From: Bacillus sp. FSL H8-0547
GTDB taxonomy: Bacteria; Bacillota; Bacilli; Bacillales; Bacillaceae
Direction of reading: 5' to 3'
DNA: 64,000 nucleotides
NCBI GenBank assembly: GCA_038002745.1
Contig: JBBODD010000001.1
Coordinates: forward strand, 3,348,001 to 3,412,000
Shown: positions 17,065 to 25,553 of the stretch, piece after piece
Numbering within the stretch: position 1 is the stretch's first letter
How the letters are laid out: the number at the start of each line of letters is the position of its first letter
Translations under genes and position numbers: made by a program
Notes under the pieces: model-generated
Databases searched by the model: none
Seen by the model: the letters and a program-made list of their open reading frames with translations, nothing else
What the model was told of the DNA's origin: nothing

Positions 17065-17885
17065 CGGCAGAGTTAATCAGCATAAAGTCGCTTTGGGGAA
17101 TGCCTGAACCTTTAGAAACACAATTTCAGCGTATTTACGATGCCGGCTATAAAGGAATTGAATGCCCGCTGCCGGACAGCGGAAAAAGGTCCGAATTAAA
17201 GGAGCTTCTGCATCAGTACGGGTTTGTTTATGTCGCGCAGATCTTTGCGGACGACAGCAAAAGCTTTGAGGACCAGGTTCAAAAAGCCGCTGAATTAAAC
17301 CCGCTGCTGATCAATTCCCAAAGCGGCAAAGACTCCATGCCGTTTGACAGGCAGCTGGATTTTTTCCGGAGGGCAGTGGAGGTCGAAAAGGGGATTGGCC
17401 TTCCTGTTGCGCACGAAACACACAGGGGAAGAGCAATGTACAGCCCTTGGACAACAGAACGGCTTCTAAACGAGATAGAGGATCTCAAGCTTACTGCCGA
17501 TTTCAGCCACTGGGTATGTGTGTGCGAGTCACTGCTTGAAGAGCATGCAGAATGTCTCGAGCTTGCGGCAGGCAGAACCATCCACGTGCATACGAGAACC
17601 GGCCATGCGCAGGGGCCGCAGGTGCCTGACCCGAGAGATCCGGTCTGGCGGAAAGAACACGATGCCCATTTGAAATGGTGGCGGTCGATCTTTACCCGTC
17701 ATCAACGCGCGGGAACCGATTTAACCTTTACGCCTGAATACGGTCCGCCGGGCTATATGCCGACAGTTCCTTACACACAGGATCCGGTAAGCGATTTGTG
17801 GGAGATCTGCCTCTGGAAAAAATGGGTTATAGAGAACGAATGGACAAAAAAAGACCTTCTTGAAGAACAAGAGCAAAAACAGTAA
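17061..17885 (+). CDS. sugar phosphate isomerase/epimerase-like TIM barrel, C-terminus fused to a yqkE fragment
   Basis: 274 aa, translationally coupled to the dioxygenase. AP-endonuclease-2-like TIM barrel: a Glu in AHETHRGRAMYSPW, TADFSHWVC with Asp/His, HVHTRTGHAQGPQ, and a final Glu in FTPEYGPPGY are the usual metal ligands. The natural domain seems to end near LWKKWVIENEWT. The last 12 residues, KKDLLEEQEQKQ, are almost identical to YqkE residues (KKGLLEEQEQKQ) and come from a duplicated yqkE 3' segment with a TAA where yqkE has GAG. The substrate is unknown; oxidation plus isomerisation of a sugar or inositol is plausible. Confidence 0.85.
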   Translation: MTAELISIKSLWGMPEPLETQFQRIYDAGYKGIECPLPDSGKRSELKELLHQYGFVYVAQIFADDSKSFEDQVQKAAELNPLLINSQSGKDSMPFDRQLDFFRRAVEVEKGIGLPVAHETHRGRAMYSPWTTERLLNEIEDLKLTADFSHWVCVCESLLEEHAECLELAAGRTIHVHTRTGHAQGPQVPDPRDPVWRKEHDAHLKWWRSIFTRHQRAGTDLTFTPEYGPPGYMPTVPYTQDPVSDLWEICLWKKWVIENEWTKKDLLEEQEQKQ

Positions 17886-17990
17886 CAGGAACGCCTGCAG
17901 AAGCTGAAGGAAAAGAAAGAAGAAGAGAAAAAAACAAAAGCTTTGATGAACTGCTTAATACAGTAATTTAAAGGGGTCGGATTATAAATA
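17850..17990 (+). pseudogene. decayed duplicate of the yqkE 3' end
   Basis: From codons for LLEEQEQKQ through AGGAACGCCTGCAGAAGCT to GGTCGGATTATAAATAG, this tract aligns with yqkE 14800-14934. It carries a TAA for GAG substitution, a 2-bp expansion in the A-tract, and a scrambled stretch before GGTCGGATTAT. A weak relic of the yqkE terminator (AAACGCCTCCGC...) follows. It marks the right edge of the AraC-dioxygenase-isomerase insertion. Confidence 0.85.
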
Positions 17991-18046
17991 GGAAACGCCT
18001 CCGCTTAAGTTTAAGTTGTGGAGGGAGAACTGAAAATACGAAAAAC

Positions 18047-18086
18047 AGCAGGTTAATTCGCATGTGAATTTAGCCTGCTATTTTTT
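18047..18086 (+). terminator. terminator after the isomerase/yqkE relic
   Basis: AGCAGGTTAATTC pairs with GAATTTAGCCTGCT (one bulge) and is followed by ATTTTTT. It ends transcription before the argS leader. Confidence 0.8.
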
Positions 18087-18088
18087 GG

Positions 18089-18375
18089 TTGCTTTTCAGA
18101 AGTAAATGGATATAATATACATTAATAGATAATAAAATCATTGATAAAGAGAGTAATTATTTGTGGAAAATAAGCGAGTCAGGGATGGTGTAAGCCTGTC
18201 ATGAAGCAAGTAATGAACCGGACTTTTGAGATGCTTTCCTGAAATCAGTAGGGGGAGCCGGGGGAAACCTCGTTACTAATTGTGAGTGGTTTTTTAATTT
18301 TAAAAAACAAGTAGAGTGGTACCACGGGAATAAAAAGCTCCCGTCTCTTTTTTAAGAGACGGGAGCTTTTTTATT
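18089..18375 (+). promoter_or_regulatory. T-box riboswitch leader (argS)
   Basis: A TTGCTT-N16-TATAAT promoter (18089-18116) is followed by a structured leader. The T-box core GAGTGGTACCACGGG lies near 18313-18327, and a terminator stem AGCTCCCGTCTCTT / AAGAGACGGGAGCT with a T-run ends at about 18374. The stem I loop GGTGTAAGCC is present. A candidate specifier is CGG (18219-18221) after GAAC, an arginine codon, fitting the downstream gene. Uncharged tRNA-Arg binding the T-box would favour the antiterminator. Specifier call is tentative; T-box call is strong. Confidence 0.92.
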
Positions 18376-18391
18376 TTGGAGGAGGAAACGT

Positions 18392-20068
18392 ATGGACTTT
18401 AAAATTATTTATGCAGACATATTATTTAAGGTGTTGAATGGTCAGCTTGAAAAGAACAAAATCATCCTGATGATAGAAAAACCGAAATTTGAGAACATGG
18501 GAGATATGTCATTTCCTTGTTTTGAATTGGCAAAAAGCTTTCGAAAATCACCTCAAAACATCGCACTTGAGATTGCTGCAGAAATTGATGCATCGATCTT
18601 TGAAAAGGCAGAAGCAGTTAGTGGATATGTGAATGTATTTCTCGATAAGCAAAAGGTTTCATCTATTGTGCTAAAAGAAATTCTGTCTGAAAAGAATCAC
18701 TATGGGGATTTAAACCTTGGAAACAACGAGGTTATTACAATTGATTTTTCATCACCTAATATCGCGAAACCTTTTTCAATGGGACATTTACGTTCAACGG
18801 TTATCGGCAATTCTCTGGCTCTTATAGCAGAAAAATGCGGTTATTCACCAGTGAGAATTAACCATTTAGGAGACTGGGGTACTCAATTTGGCAAGTTAAT
18901 TGTTGCTTATAAACGATGGGGAAAAGAAGAAGAAGTAAAGAATCAGCCTATAAAAGAGCTGCTGAAATTGTATGTGAAGTTCCATGAAGAAGCAGAAAAG
19001 GATCCTAAGCTTGAGAATGAAGCGCGAGCGTGGTTCAAAAACCTGGAAAATTCAGATCCTGAAGCCATTCAACTATGGGAATGGTTTCGGGAGGAATCAT
19101 TAAAGGAGTTTTCAAAAATATATGATTTAATGGGGATAGAATTTGACTCCTATCATGGGGAAGCGTTTTATAATGACAAGATGGACAGGGTCGTTCAACT
19201 GCTTGAGGACATGAACCTGGCAGAGGAGTCTGAAGGTGCTCAAGTTGTTCCGCTCAAAGAGTTACCGCCATGCCTGATTAAAAAAAGAGATGGAACAACC
19301 CTTTATGCTACCCGCGATTTAGCGGCAGCCATTTATCGTCAGGAAACCTATCATTTCGTAAAATCTTTATACGTAGTAGGAAACGAGCAAACCCTTCACT
19401 TTAAACAACTGTTCGCTGTGTTAGATAAGATGGGATATCAATGGCAGATGAAGCACGTGCCTTTTGGCATGATGTTAAAGGACGGAAAAAAGATGTCTAC
19501 CCGTAAAGGAAAAGTTGTATTGCTTGAAGAGGTTTTAGATAACGCAATTAAATTAGCATCGGACCAAATTAACAAGAAAAATCCAAATCTTGTTTCTAAG
19601 GTGGAAGTTGCCCGTCAGGTAGGGACGGGGGCGGTTATCTTTCAAGACTTGAAAAATTACCGTCAAAACGATATCGAATTTTCCTTTGAAGACATGTTGA
19701 AATTTGAGGGTGAAACCGGGCCATACGTTCAATATACGCATGCTCGGGCTTCTTCCCTTTTAAGAAAAGGGCTCTTCTTGAAGAATCACGAAGCCGTAAG
19801 CATAAGAGATATCGAAGCTTGGCCTATTATTACTACCTTACGATCATTCAAGGATGTTATTAAAAGAGCAATGGAAGAATACGATCCATCCCTTGTTGCA
19901 AAATATGTGATTGAACTGGCAAGGGCATTTAATAAGTATTATGCATCAATCCGAATTCTAGATGACAGCCATTTAAAACAGGAAAGGCTGACACTTGTTT
20001 GTGCAGTTACAGTAGTCCTTAAAGAAGGGCTGCGTTTATTGGGGATGAAAGCTCCGGAGGAAATGTAA
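18392..20068 (+). CDS. argS: arginyl-tRNA synthetase (T-box-controlled, probably a second copy)
   Basis: 558 aa, class I aminoacyl-tRNA synthetase charging tRNA-Arg. Seen: a HIGH-type motif in PFSMGHLRSTVIGN, INHLGDWGTQFGKLI, a KMSK-type loop KKMSTRKGKVV, and the C-terminal DALR anticodon-binding domain (AFNKYYASIRIL). GGAGGAGG precedes the ATG. Its sequence is more AT-rich than its neighbours, and the housekeeping argS of bacilli is elsewhere. Together with the T-box this suggests an acquired, starvation-induced second enzyme; that is inference. Confidence 0.95.
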   Translation: MDFKIIYADILFKVLNGQLEKNKIILMIEKPKFENMGDMSFPCFELAKSFRKSPQNIALEIAAEIDASIFEKAEAVSGYVNVFLDKQKVSSIVLKEILSEKNHYGDLNLGNNEVITIDFSSPNIAKPFSMGHLRSTVIGNSLALIAEKCGYSPVRINHLGDWGTQFGKLIVAYKRWGKEEEVKNQPIKELLKLYVKFHEEAEKDPKLENEARAWFKNLENSDPEAIQLWEWFREESLKEFSKIYDLMGIEFDSYHGEAFYNDKMDRVVQLLEDMNLAEESEGAQVVPLKELPPCLIKKRDGTTLYATRDLAAAIYRQETYHFVKSLYVVGNEQTLHFKQLFAVLDKMGYQWQMKHVPFGMMLKDGKKMSTRKGKVVLLEEVLDNAIKLASDQINKKNPNLVSKVEVARQVGTGAVIFQDLKNYRQNDIEFSFEDMLKFEGETGPYVQYTHARASSLLRKGLFLKNHEAVSIRDIEAWPIITTLRSFKDVIKRAMEEYDPSLVAKYVIELARAFNKYYASIRILDDSHLKQERLTLVCAVTVVLKEGLRLLGMKAPEEM

Positions 20069-20240
20069 TAGGAACTCAATTTATTTAAGGTCTATTCTAA
20101 TTGCAGTATCTTTAGATAAAAAAGCTCGAGTATAAATTAGTTAGCTCTATGGCTATTTTTATTACCTAACTCATCAATTTCTTTAAGTGATTTATGGTAA
20201 AATCAGGATAAATAATGAGTGGACAGGGGATGCTGCTGGA

Positions 20241-20855
20241 TTGATTATGATTAATGGAGGTTCTATTATCTTATTGGGTTTTATAGGTTCTCTCATAACT
20301 CGGAGTATTGTAATAGCAAGGAAACACAGAAACCAGATACACGTAAGCTGGTTTAAAGAAATGATCACCTTTCTTTTTATCATGTACCTATGTATGGTTG
20401 CTGCTGTGACGTTATTTCCTCTCCCAATCGGATATGATTTTCAATACGTGAATGTTGTTCACTTTATCAACTTTGTGCCACTTGTAGCTATTTTTGACGC
20501 TATTAATCAAATAGGAACTGCCTATGATGGTGATGTGCTGTTTATGGTCTCGCTTATTCTCAGAAACGTAGGCGGGAATATTTTATTATTGATGCCTCTT
20601 GGTTTTTTGGCACCGGTTGTATGGAATAAATTTAGGGGATTTAAAGAAGTTATTTTATTAGGCCTGGCAGTATCGGTAACCATTGAGATTTTACAGCTTG
20701 TAGAAAATGTTGCTGGTGCATGGGGACGAATAACAGATATTGATGATGTGATTTGCAATGTTTTGGGTGTCGGTTTTGGATACCTTATATACAGTCTTAT
20801 TTTAAAAGCTGGTGAAAAATATCAAATCAAAGGATTGAAAAATTTCAGTTCATAA
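20241..20855 (+). CDS. VanZ-like family membrane protein
   Basis: About 204 aa. Hydrophobic, with about five membrane segments; the C-terminal part has the VanZ-family layout, with GRITDIDDVICNVLGVGFGY containing the conserved Asp-Asp and Asn-x-x-Gly. VanZ relatives affect teicoplanin susceptibility in enterococci; the role of most members is unknown. The start is uncertain: TTG 20241 has ACAGGGGA upstream, GTG 20187 would add 18 residues, ATG 20247 is two codons later. AT-rich like argS; probably part of the same inserted segment. Confidence 0.75.
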   Translation: MIMINGGSIILLGFIGSLITRSIVIARKHRNQIHVSWFKEMITFLFIMYLCMVAAVTLFPLPIGYDFQYVNVVHFINFVPLVAIFDAINQIGTAYDGDVLFMVSLILRNVGGNILLLMPLGFLAPVVWNKFRGFKEVILLGLAVSVTIEILQLVENVAGAWGRITDIDDVICNVLGVGFGYLIYSLILKAGEKYQIKGLKNFSS

Positions 20856-20857
20856 AC

Positions 20858-20892
20858 AACGGCAGAAAGAGTGATTCACTCTCTCTGCCGTT
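20858..20892. terminator. bidirectional terminator between vanZ-like gene and yqkF
   Basis: AACGGCAGA.AGAGTG pairs with CACTCT.TCTGCCGTT, directly after the vanZ-like stop and 20 bp before the end of yqkF. Confidence 0.85.
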
Positions 20893-20912
20893 ATTCGTTC
20901 CAATTGAAATCC

Positions 20913-21815
20913 TCAGCGATGCGCCTCATATTTATCAAACTTCGTCAATGCCTGCAGCGCAACAAACTCTTCGCCTGAAAGCGGGCGAGTCTCTGCAGCG
21001 CGGCAGTTTGCCTGAACCTGTTCGATTTTGCTTGCGCCGGGAACGATGGTTCCGACTGTCTGCTGTTTCAGGCAGTACTGGATGGCCGTTTCGGTCATGG
21101 AAAGTCCGCTTTCTGCAGCGATTTGCGGAAGCAGTCTGCGCAGGTCTTCTTCGCTGTATGATAGGTAGCCTTTTTCATTCAGCTTTGTTTCCCAGTTGTC
21201 TGTAAGCAGTCCCTTGGCCATTGGACCGCGGCCGATGACGCTGACCCCATGGTCGTTTAGAAGGGGAAACCATTCTTCTGGACGGCGGTCAAGAAGGCTG
21301 TATTGCATCATGACAGAGACGATGGAGGATTTCTCCAGGTACTGTTTAATGACATTTGGACGAATGGAGGAGATGCCGTAGTAGCGGATCAATCCCTCTT
21401 TTTTCAATTCCTCGAAAGCCTCGATGGTTTCATCGATATTATCTTCGATTGTGCCTCCGTGGAGCTGGTAAAGGTCGATGTAATCTGTTTTCAGGCGTTT
21501 CAGACTGTTTTTGACGGCTTCTTTTATGTAGCTTTTAGAAGCGTCCCACGTCCAGCCGTCTTTTGCTTCGTTCCAGCGGTTGCCCGCTTTTGTGGCGAGA
21601 ATGATTTCTTTTCGTTTCTTTTTCAGGGCAGCTCCGACAAACTCTTCATTCAGGCCGAAATCGTATAGATCGGCCGTGTCAAAATAGTTGATGCCTTCAT
21701 GAAGCGCTGCATCGATGATGGATTCTGCCTGCTCCTTGTCAGTGCCAAGGGACATGCAGCCGAGTCCGACTTCACTTACCAGTAAATCAGATGTGCCAAG
21801 CTGTCTTTTTTTCAT
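20913..21815 (-). CDS. yqkF: aldo/keto reductase YqkF
   Basis: 300 aa from ATG 21815, with GCAGGAGTGAG upstream; GTG 21824 overlaps it. NADPH-dependent oxidoreductase fold. Seen: GLGCMSLG, the catalytic Asp and Tyr in YFDTADLYDFG, Lys in ILATKAG, and His in YQLHGG, plus the coenzyme-binding C-terminal TIVPGASKIEQVQANC. In B. subtilis yqkF follows yqkE directly; here about 6 kb separates them. The physiological substrate is unknown. Confidence 0.9.
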   Translation of the reverse strand: MKKRQLGTSDLLVSEVGLGCMSLGTDKEQAESIIDAALHEGINYFDTADLYDFGLNEEFVGAALKKKRKEIILATKAGNRWNEAKDGWTWDASKSYIKEAVKNSLKRLKTDYIDLYQLHGGTIEDNIDETIEAFEELKKEGLIRYYGISSIRPNVIKQYLEKSSIVSVMMQYSLLDRRPEEWFPLLNDHGVSVIGRGPMAKGLLTDNWETKLNEKGYLSYSEEDLRRLLPQIAAESGLSMTETAIQYCLKQQTVGTIVPGASKIEQVQANCRAAETRPLSGEEFVALQALTKFDKYEAHR

Positions 21816-21886
21816 GCGTCTCACTCCTGCCTGATAGTCTTTCTTCTGACATTAGTACAAGCAGGAGGAAAAAGCAATTGTGACGC

Positions 21887-22009
21887 TTATTTGTCCTTTG
21901 TCCACTGTTCAATTGTTTCATATTTTCTGCTGTATTCCTTCAGCTTCTCCCGGACTTCCCAGGCTTTGCCGACCAGCACGATGCCCTTTTCAAGAAGGTA
22001 GATCTTCAT
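21887..22009 (-). CDS. mciZ: MciZ, mother-cell inhibitor of FtsZ
   Basis: 40 aa, the exact length of B. subtilis MciZ, and in the same place between yqkF and nudF. Reads MKIYLLEKGIVLVGKAWEVR then EKLKEYSRKYETIEQWTKDK; from memory B. subtilis MciZ shares K-G-VVLVGKAWE-R-KLKEY and a late W. MciZ caps FtsZ filaments during sporulation, blocking Z-ring assembly in the mother cell. GAGGCG precedes the ATG. In B. subtilis it is sigma-E dependent; I see only a partial -10 here (CATACTGA). Confidence 0.88.
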   Translation of the reverse strand: MKIYLLEKGIVLVGKAWEVREKLKEYSRKYETIEQWTKDK

Positions 22010-22148
22010 GTTTATTCGCCTCGCTTCCCGTGTAGTGGATATCAGTATGTCCATTAAAGCGGTGTTTCAGGCGGTGCCTCTGATGCTTGTTAAGAATGTG
22101 GTAGAATATATGTATTCATGAGAATTTGTAGAACGCGGAGGTACGGAA

Positions 22149-22700
22149 ATGAACCACTTAAAGGAAACCACTAAAACATCAGAAAAATTATTTTCAGGAC
22201 GCATTATTGATTTATACCTGGAAGAGGTGGAACTGCCTAACGGAAAAACAAGCACGCGTGAAATTATCAAGCATCCAGGTGCTGTCGCTGTCCTTGCACT
22301 GACGAAAGACAAAAAGCTTGTGATGGTTCAGCAGTACCGAAAAGCCATGGAGCGGGTGCTTGTTGAGATTCCTGCAGGCAAGCTTGAAAAAGGAGAGCTT
22401 CCGGAAGTGACGGCAAAGCGTGAGCTTGAGGAAGAAACAGGCTATACAACACAATCGCTGCAGCATCTGATTTCTTTTTATACATCTCCGGGATTTGCCG
22501 ATGAACTTGTGCATGTTTACTACACGGATGACCTGCACGTACTTGAAGAGAAGGCAGAGCTTGATGAGGACGAGTTTGTCGATGTGCTGGAGGTGACGCT
22601 TGAAGAGGCGCAGCAGCTGATTGATGAGCAGCGGATTTTTGATGCGAAAACCGCCTATGCAGTTCAATATCTGCAGTTAAAGCAGGCTCTTCAAAGATAG
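22149..22700 (+). CDS. nudF: ADP-ribose pyrophosphatase (Nudix)
   Basis: 183 aa. Hydrolyses ADP-ribose to AMP and ribose 5-phosphate. The Nudix box is seen as GKLEKGELPEVTAKRELEEE followed by TGY (about residues 78-100), fitting G-x5-E-x7-REUxEExGU. Upstream IIKHPGAVAVLAL is typical of the ADPRase subfamily. GCGGAGGT precedes the ATG. The EndoQ-type gene starts 2 bp after its stop, so the two are co-transcribed. Confidence 0.94.
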   Translation: MNHLKETTKTSEKLFSGRIIDLYLEEVELPNGKTSTREIIKHPGAVAVLALTKDKKLVMVQQYRKAMERVLVEIPAGKLEKGELPEVTAKRELEEETGYTTQSLQHLISFYTSPGFADELVHVYYTDDLHVLEEKAELDEDEFVDVLEVTLEEAQQLIDEQRIFDAKTAYAVQYLQLKQALQR

Positions 22701-22701
22701 C

Positions 22702-23871
22702 ATGAACGATTATTATGCGGACTTACATATTCATATAGGCCGGACTTCTTCCGGAAAGCCTGTAAAAATAACGGCTTCTAAGCAGCTTACGCTTGAAAAC
22801 ATTTTAATAGAAGCAAGCGGGCACAAAGGGATGGACATCATAGGAGTCATAGACTGTCACGTTCCTGAAGTTCTTATGACGCTTGAAAACGGCATTTTGG
22901 AAGGAAAATGGAGCGAGCTTCCGGGCGGAGGGATTCAATTTGAAAAAACGGTCCTCCTGCTTGGCTGTGAAATAGAAGTGTATGATTCTCTTTGCAAAGG
23001 GCCGCTGCACGTTCTGGTGTTCATGCCGACACTTGAAAGGATGAAGGACTTTTCCAATTGGCTCAGCAGCCGGGTGAAAAATCTGACGCTTAGTACACAG
23101 AGAATGTACGGGGAAGCCAAAACGCTGCAGAAGAAAGTAAGGGAGCTTGACGGGCTTTTTATCCCAGCCCATATCTTCACTCCGCATAAAAGTCTGTATG
23201 GAAGCGGAGTCCGTGCATCACTTGGAGAGATTCTTGATCCGGAACTGATTGATGCCGTTGAGCTTGGCCTGAGTTCAGACACAGAGATGGCATCGAAGGT
23301 CACCGAGCTTGACAAGTATCCGTTTCTGACCAATTCGGATGCTCATTCGACGGCCAAAATCGGAAGAGAATATCAGAAGCTCAAGCTTGCCGAACCGTCA
23401 TTTGAAGAGGTCCGGATGGCGCTGAAAGAGGAAGGGAACCGCAGGATTGCATCCAACCACGGGCTGAATCCGCTGCTTGGAAAGTATTACAGAACCGTCT
23501 GTGAGACATGCGGTGCTGCAAAAGAAGGACATGAACAGGCATGCAAAAACTGCGGCAGTTCCCGGTTTACAAAAGGGGTCAGCACCCGGCTGGCTGAACT
23601 GGCGGACAGAAGGGCCGGAAGCGGCAGGGAGCGCCCGCCTTATCTGCACCAGGTTCCGCTGCAGTTTATACCCGGCATTGGCCCGAAAACACTGGAAAAA
23701 CTGAAGACTGCATTCGGAACGGAAATGACAATCCTGAATGTGGTTTCAAAGGAACGTCTCGAGAACGTACTTCCTGCTAAAACAGCAGCATACATACTTG
23801 CTGCAAGGGAAGGCAGGCTTGGGGCCGAACCAGGCGGAGGCGGGATTTACGGCAGGGTTTCTAGAGTGTAA
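22702..23871 (+). CDS. yqxK: endonuclease Q-like PHP-domain nuclease (YqxK)
   Basis: 389 aa. PHP metal-binding motifs: YYADLHIHIG near the N-terminus, IDCHVPE, PAHIFTPH, and TNSDAHS. A zinc-finger CETCG...CKNCG (about residues 262-285) and a helix-hairpin-helix-like end (FIPGIGPKTLEKLK) follow. This domain order matches endonuclease Q, which nicks 5' of deaminated bases and abasic sites and is known from archaea and from Bacillus pumilus. Older annotations call it a UvrD-type helicase, which the sequence does not support. Overlapping transcription with nudF. Confidence 0.88.
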   Translation: MNDYYADLHIHIGRTSSGKPVKITASKQLTLENILIEASGHKGMDIIGVIDCHVPEVLMTLENGILEGKWSELPGGGIQFEKTVLLLGCEIEVYDSLCKGPLHVLVFMPTLERMKDFSNWLSSRVKNLTLSTQRMYGEAKTLQKKVRELDGLFIPAHIFTPHKSLYGSGVRASLGEILDPELIDAVELGLSSDTEMASKVTELDKYPFLTNSDAHSTAKIGREYQKLKLAEPSFEEVRMALKEEGNRRIASNHGLNPLLGKYYRTVCETCGAAKEGHEQACKNCGSSRFTKGVSTRLAELADRRAGSGRERPPYLHQVPLQFIPGIGPKTLEKLKTAFGTEMTILNVVSKERLENVLPAKTAAYILAAREGRLGAEPGGGGIYGRVSRV

Positions 23872-24200
23872 AAGAGGTAGGGACATAAATAAAAAAAGGG
23901 TGAATTTGAGTGTGAACTAGTCAAATTCATCCTCTTTCATTTTTCTTATATTGCTTTGTGATTTGCTGCTAGGTCCCTATAACGAACAATTAACCTTCTT
24001 TATACGGTATAATTAACGGCCGGAGCAAAAATAGCATAAGATTCACGCGCAATCGTACGGTATAATCTACAGCTGATGTTTAAATAGCATAATGTAGACG
24101 CCTTTTTGTAGGGATTTTCAGCTCTGAATCAATTCAGCGCACAAAGAATCAATTTTTCAATTAGTGTGAACTGTTCTATGTTTTGTCCCAGCCTCTCTTG
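23872..24200. repeat. MITE-like element with inverted ends and internal 53-bp doublet
   Basis: The left end AAGAGGTAGGGACATAA (23873-23889) is matched in inverse by the right end TATGTTTTGTCCCAGCCTCTCTT (about 24177-24199), core AGAGGNNGGGACA. Subterminal AGTGTGAACT motifs follow, in direct orientation. Inside are a hairpin TGAATTTGA/TCAAATTCA (about 23902-23930) and two related units, TACGGTATAAT...AAATAGCATAA, 53 bp apart (24003 and 24056). Related AGAGGCTGGGACA termini are common intergenic repeats in Firmicutes. No coding frame. Confidence 0.7.
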
Positions 24201-24202
24201 CG

Positions 24203-24766
24203 TTAAAAGATTTTAGCGAATACACACGTATCTCTGAGAGTACCTCCGTCTGCAGAAACATCGTCTTGCCTCAGTATGCCTTCCAGCTGATAACCGAGTT
24301 TTTCAGGGATGCGGCGGCTTTTTGTGTTCTCCGGATCGCACCTGATTTCCACACGTTTGGCGCCGAATTCTCTGGCGGCAAAGGCAGTCAGTGCTTCAAC
24401 AGCCTCAGTCATATATCCTTTTCCGGAGTGCTTTGTCGAAATCCAGTAGCCGATTTCCACTTTCGGAACATCCCAGTTCATACGGTGGAAGCCGGTGCTT
24501 CCTATAAACTCGCCGGTGATCCGATCAAAAATAAGAAGACGCAGATCCTCCCGCAGCATGAATTTAGCACAGGATTCCCTAATATTTGCTTCCGTGTCTT
24601 CTATGGTCTGGGTTTTCTGGGCAAACGGCATCCATGGCTTTAACTCCTCAAGCGATTCGTTTACGGCGGCGTTCACTGCCTTGCCGTCACCTGGACGCGG
24701 AGCGCGGATCAGGAGTCTGTCTGTTGTCAGTTCATTCGGAAAATCAAGTAAGATTGGTCGTTTCAT
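24203..24766 (-). CDS. GNAT family N-acetyltransferase (RimJ/RimL-like)
   Basis: 187 aa. Begins with the RimJ-like LTTDRLLIRAPRPGDGKAVN, followed by strand-turn GEFIGSTGFHRMNW, the acetyl-CoA pyrophosphate loop region STKHSGKGYMTEAV (variant of Q/R-x-x-G-x-G/A) and a late ENTKSRRIPEKLGY. The family acetylates ribosomal protein N-termini or small molecules. GGCGGTG stands before the ATG. A lone gene opposed to the flanking operons. The target cannot be named. Confidence 0.88.
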   Translation of the reverse strand: MKRPILLDFPNELTTDRLLIRAPRPGDGKAVNAAVNESLEELKPWMPFAQKTQTIEDTEANIRESCAKFMLREDLRLLIFDRITGEFIGSTGFHRMNWDVPKVEIGYWISTKHSGKGYMTEAVEALTAFAAREFGAKRVEIRCDPENTKSRRIPEKLGYQLEGILRQDDVSADGGTLRDTCVFAKIF

Positions 24767-24889
24767 AGGAACACCGCCTTGTCAGTTTTTAAGAATTATA
24801 ACCTTTTTGGAAAATAATGCAATAGGGGCTTGTCATAGTTTCTTCCGTTTTTTCATACAATCTAGTAAGTGAAAAACCGGGAGGAAGAA

Positions 24890-25543
24890 ATGATGCGCAA
24901 ACATCCATTAAAAGCAATGATGATCCAGCATATGAAAGAACGCTCGTCGCTCTACCTGTTTGTTTTTGTATTGTTTTTGATGGGGGTTATTTTCGGGGCG
25001 GTCATCGTCAACAGCATGAACTTTACTCAAAAGGAAGATTTGTATTTTTATTTAAGCCGCTTTTTCGGACAAGTTTCTGAAGGGAAAGTGGCAAGCTCGG
25101 TGGAAATGCTGCAGCAGAGTTTTTTTCATAATCTGAAATATTTGGGCCTGATGTGGGTGCTCGGCATTTCAATCATAGGTTTGCCGGTAATTCTGATTAT
25201 GTTATTCTTAAAGGGAATTGTCGTTGGCTTTACTGTCGGTTTTCTGGTCAATCAAATGGGCTGGCAGGGCTTTTTGCTTTCATTTGTTTCGGTTATGCCG
25301 CAGAATATGATTTTAATACCGGCATTTATTATTATGGGTACGACAGCCATCTCGTTTTCTCTTAAAATTGTAAAGCAGCTCTTGAATAAAAAATCAAATT
25401 TGTCAGAGTCGCCGTTTTCGATGTTCGCGCGGTACGCAGCATTCTTTGTAGGTATTGCTGTGCTGACTGCCGCCGCATCAGGGCTTGAGGCATATGCGTC
25501 GCCTGTATTAATGAAAAATGTCATTGAGATTGTATCTAAATAG
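24890..25543 (+). CDS. spoIIM: stage II sporulation protein M
   Basis: 217 aa from ATG 24890 behind GGGAGGAAG (ATG 24893 and GTG 24869 are alternatives). Five membrane segments with the conserved [20 protein letters not shown] core. SpoIIM, with SpoIID and SpoIIP, forms the DMP peptidoglycan-degrading machine that drives engulfment; SpoIIM is the membrane scaffold in the mother cell. Lies just before fur, as in B. subtilis. Confidence 0.94.
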   Translation: MMRKHPLKAMMIQHMKERSSLYLFVFVLFLMGVIFGAVIVNSMNFTQKEDLYFYLSRFFGQVSEGKVASSVEMLQQSFFHNLKYLGLMWVLGISIIGLPVILIMLFLKGIVVGFTVGFLVNQMGWQGFLLSFVSVMPQNMILIPAFIIMGTTAISFSLKIVKQLLNKKSNLSESPFSMFARYAAFFVGIAVLTAAASGLEAYASPVLMKNVIEIVSK

Positions 25544-25553
25544 AATGATTTTT

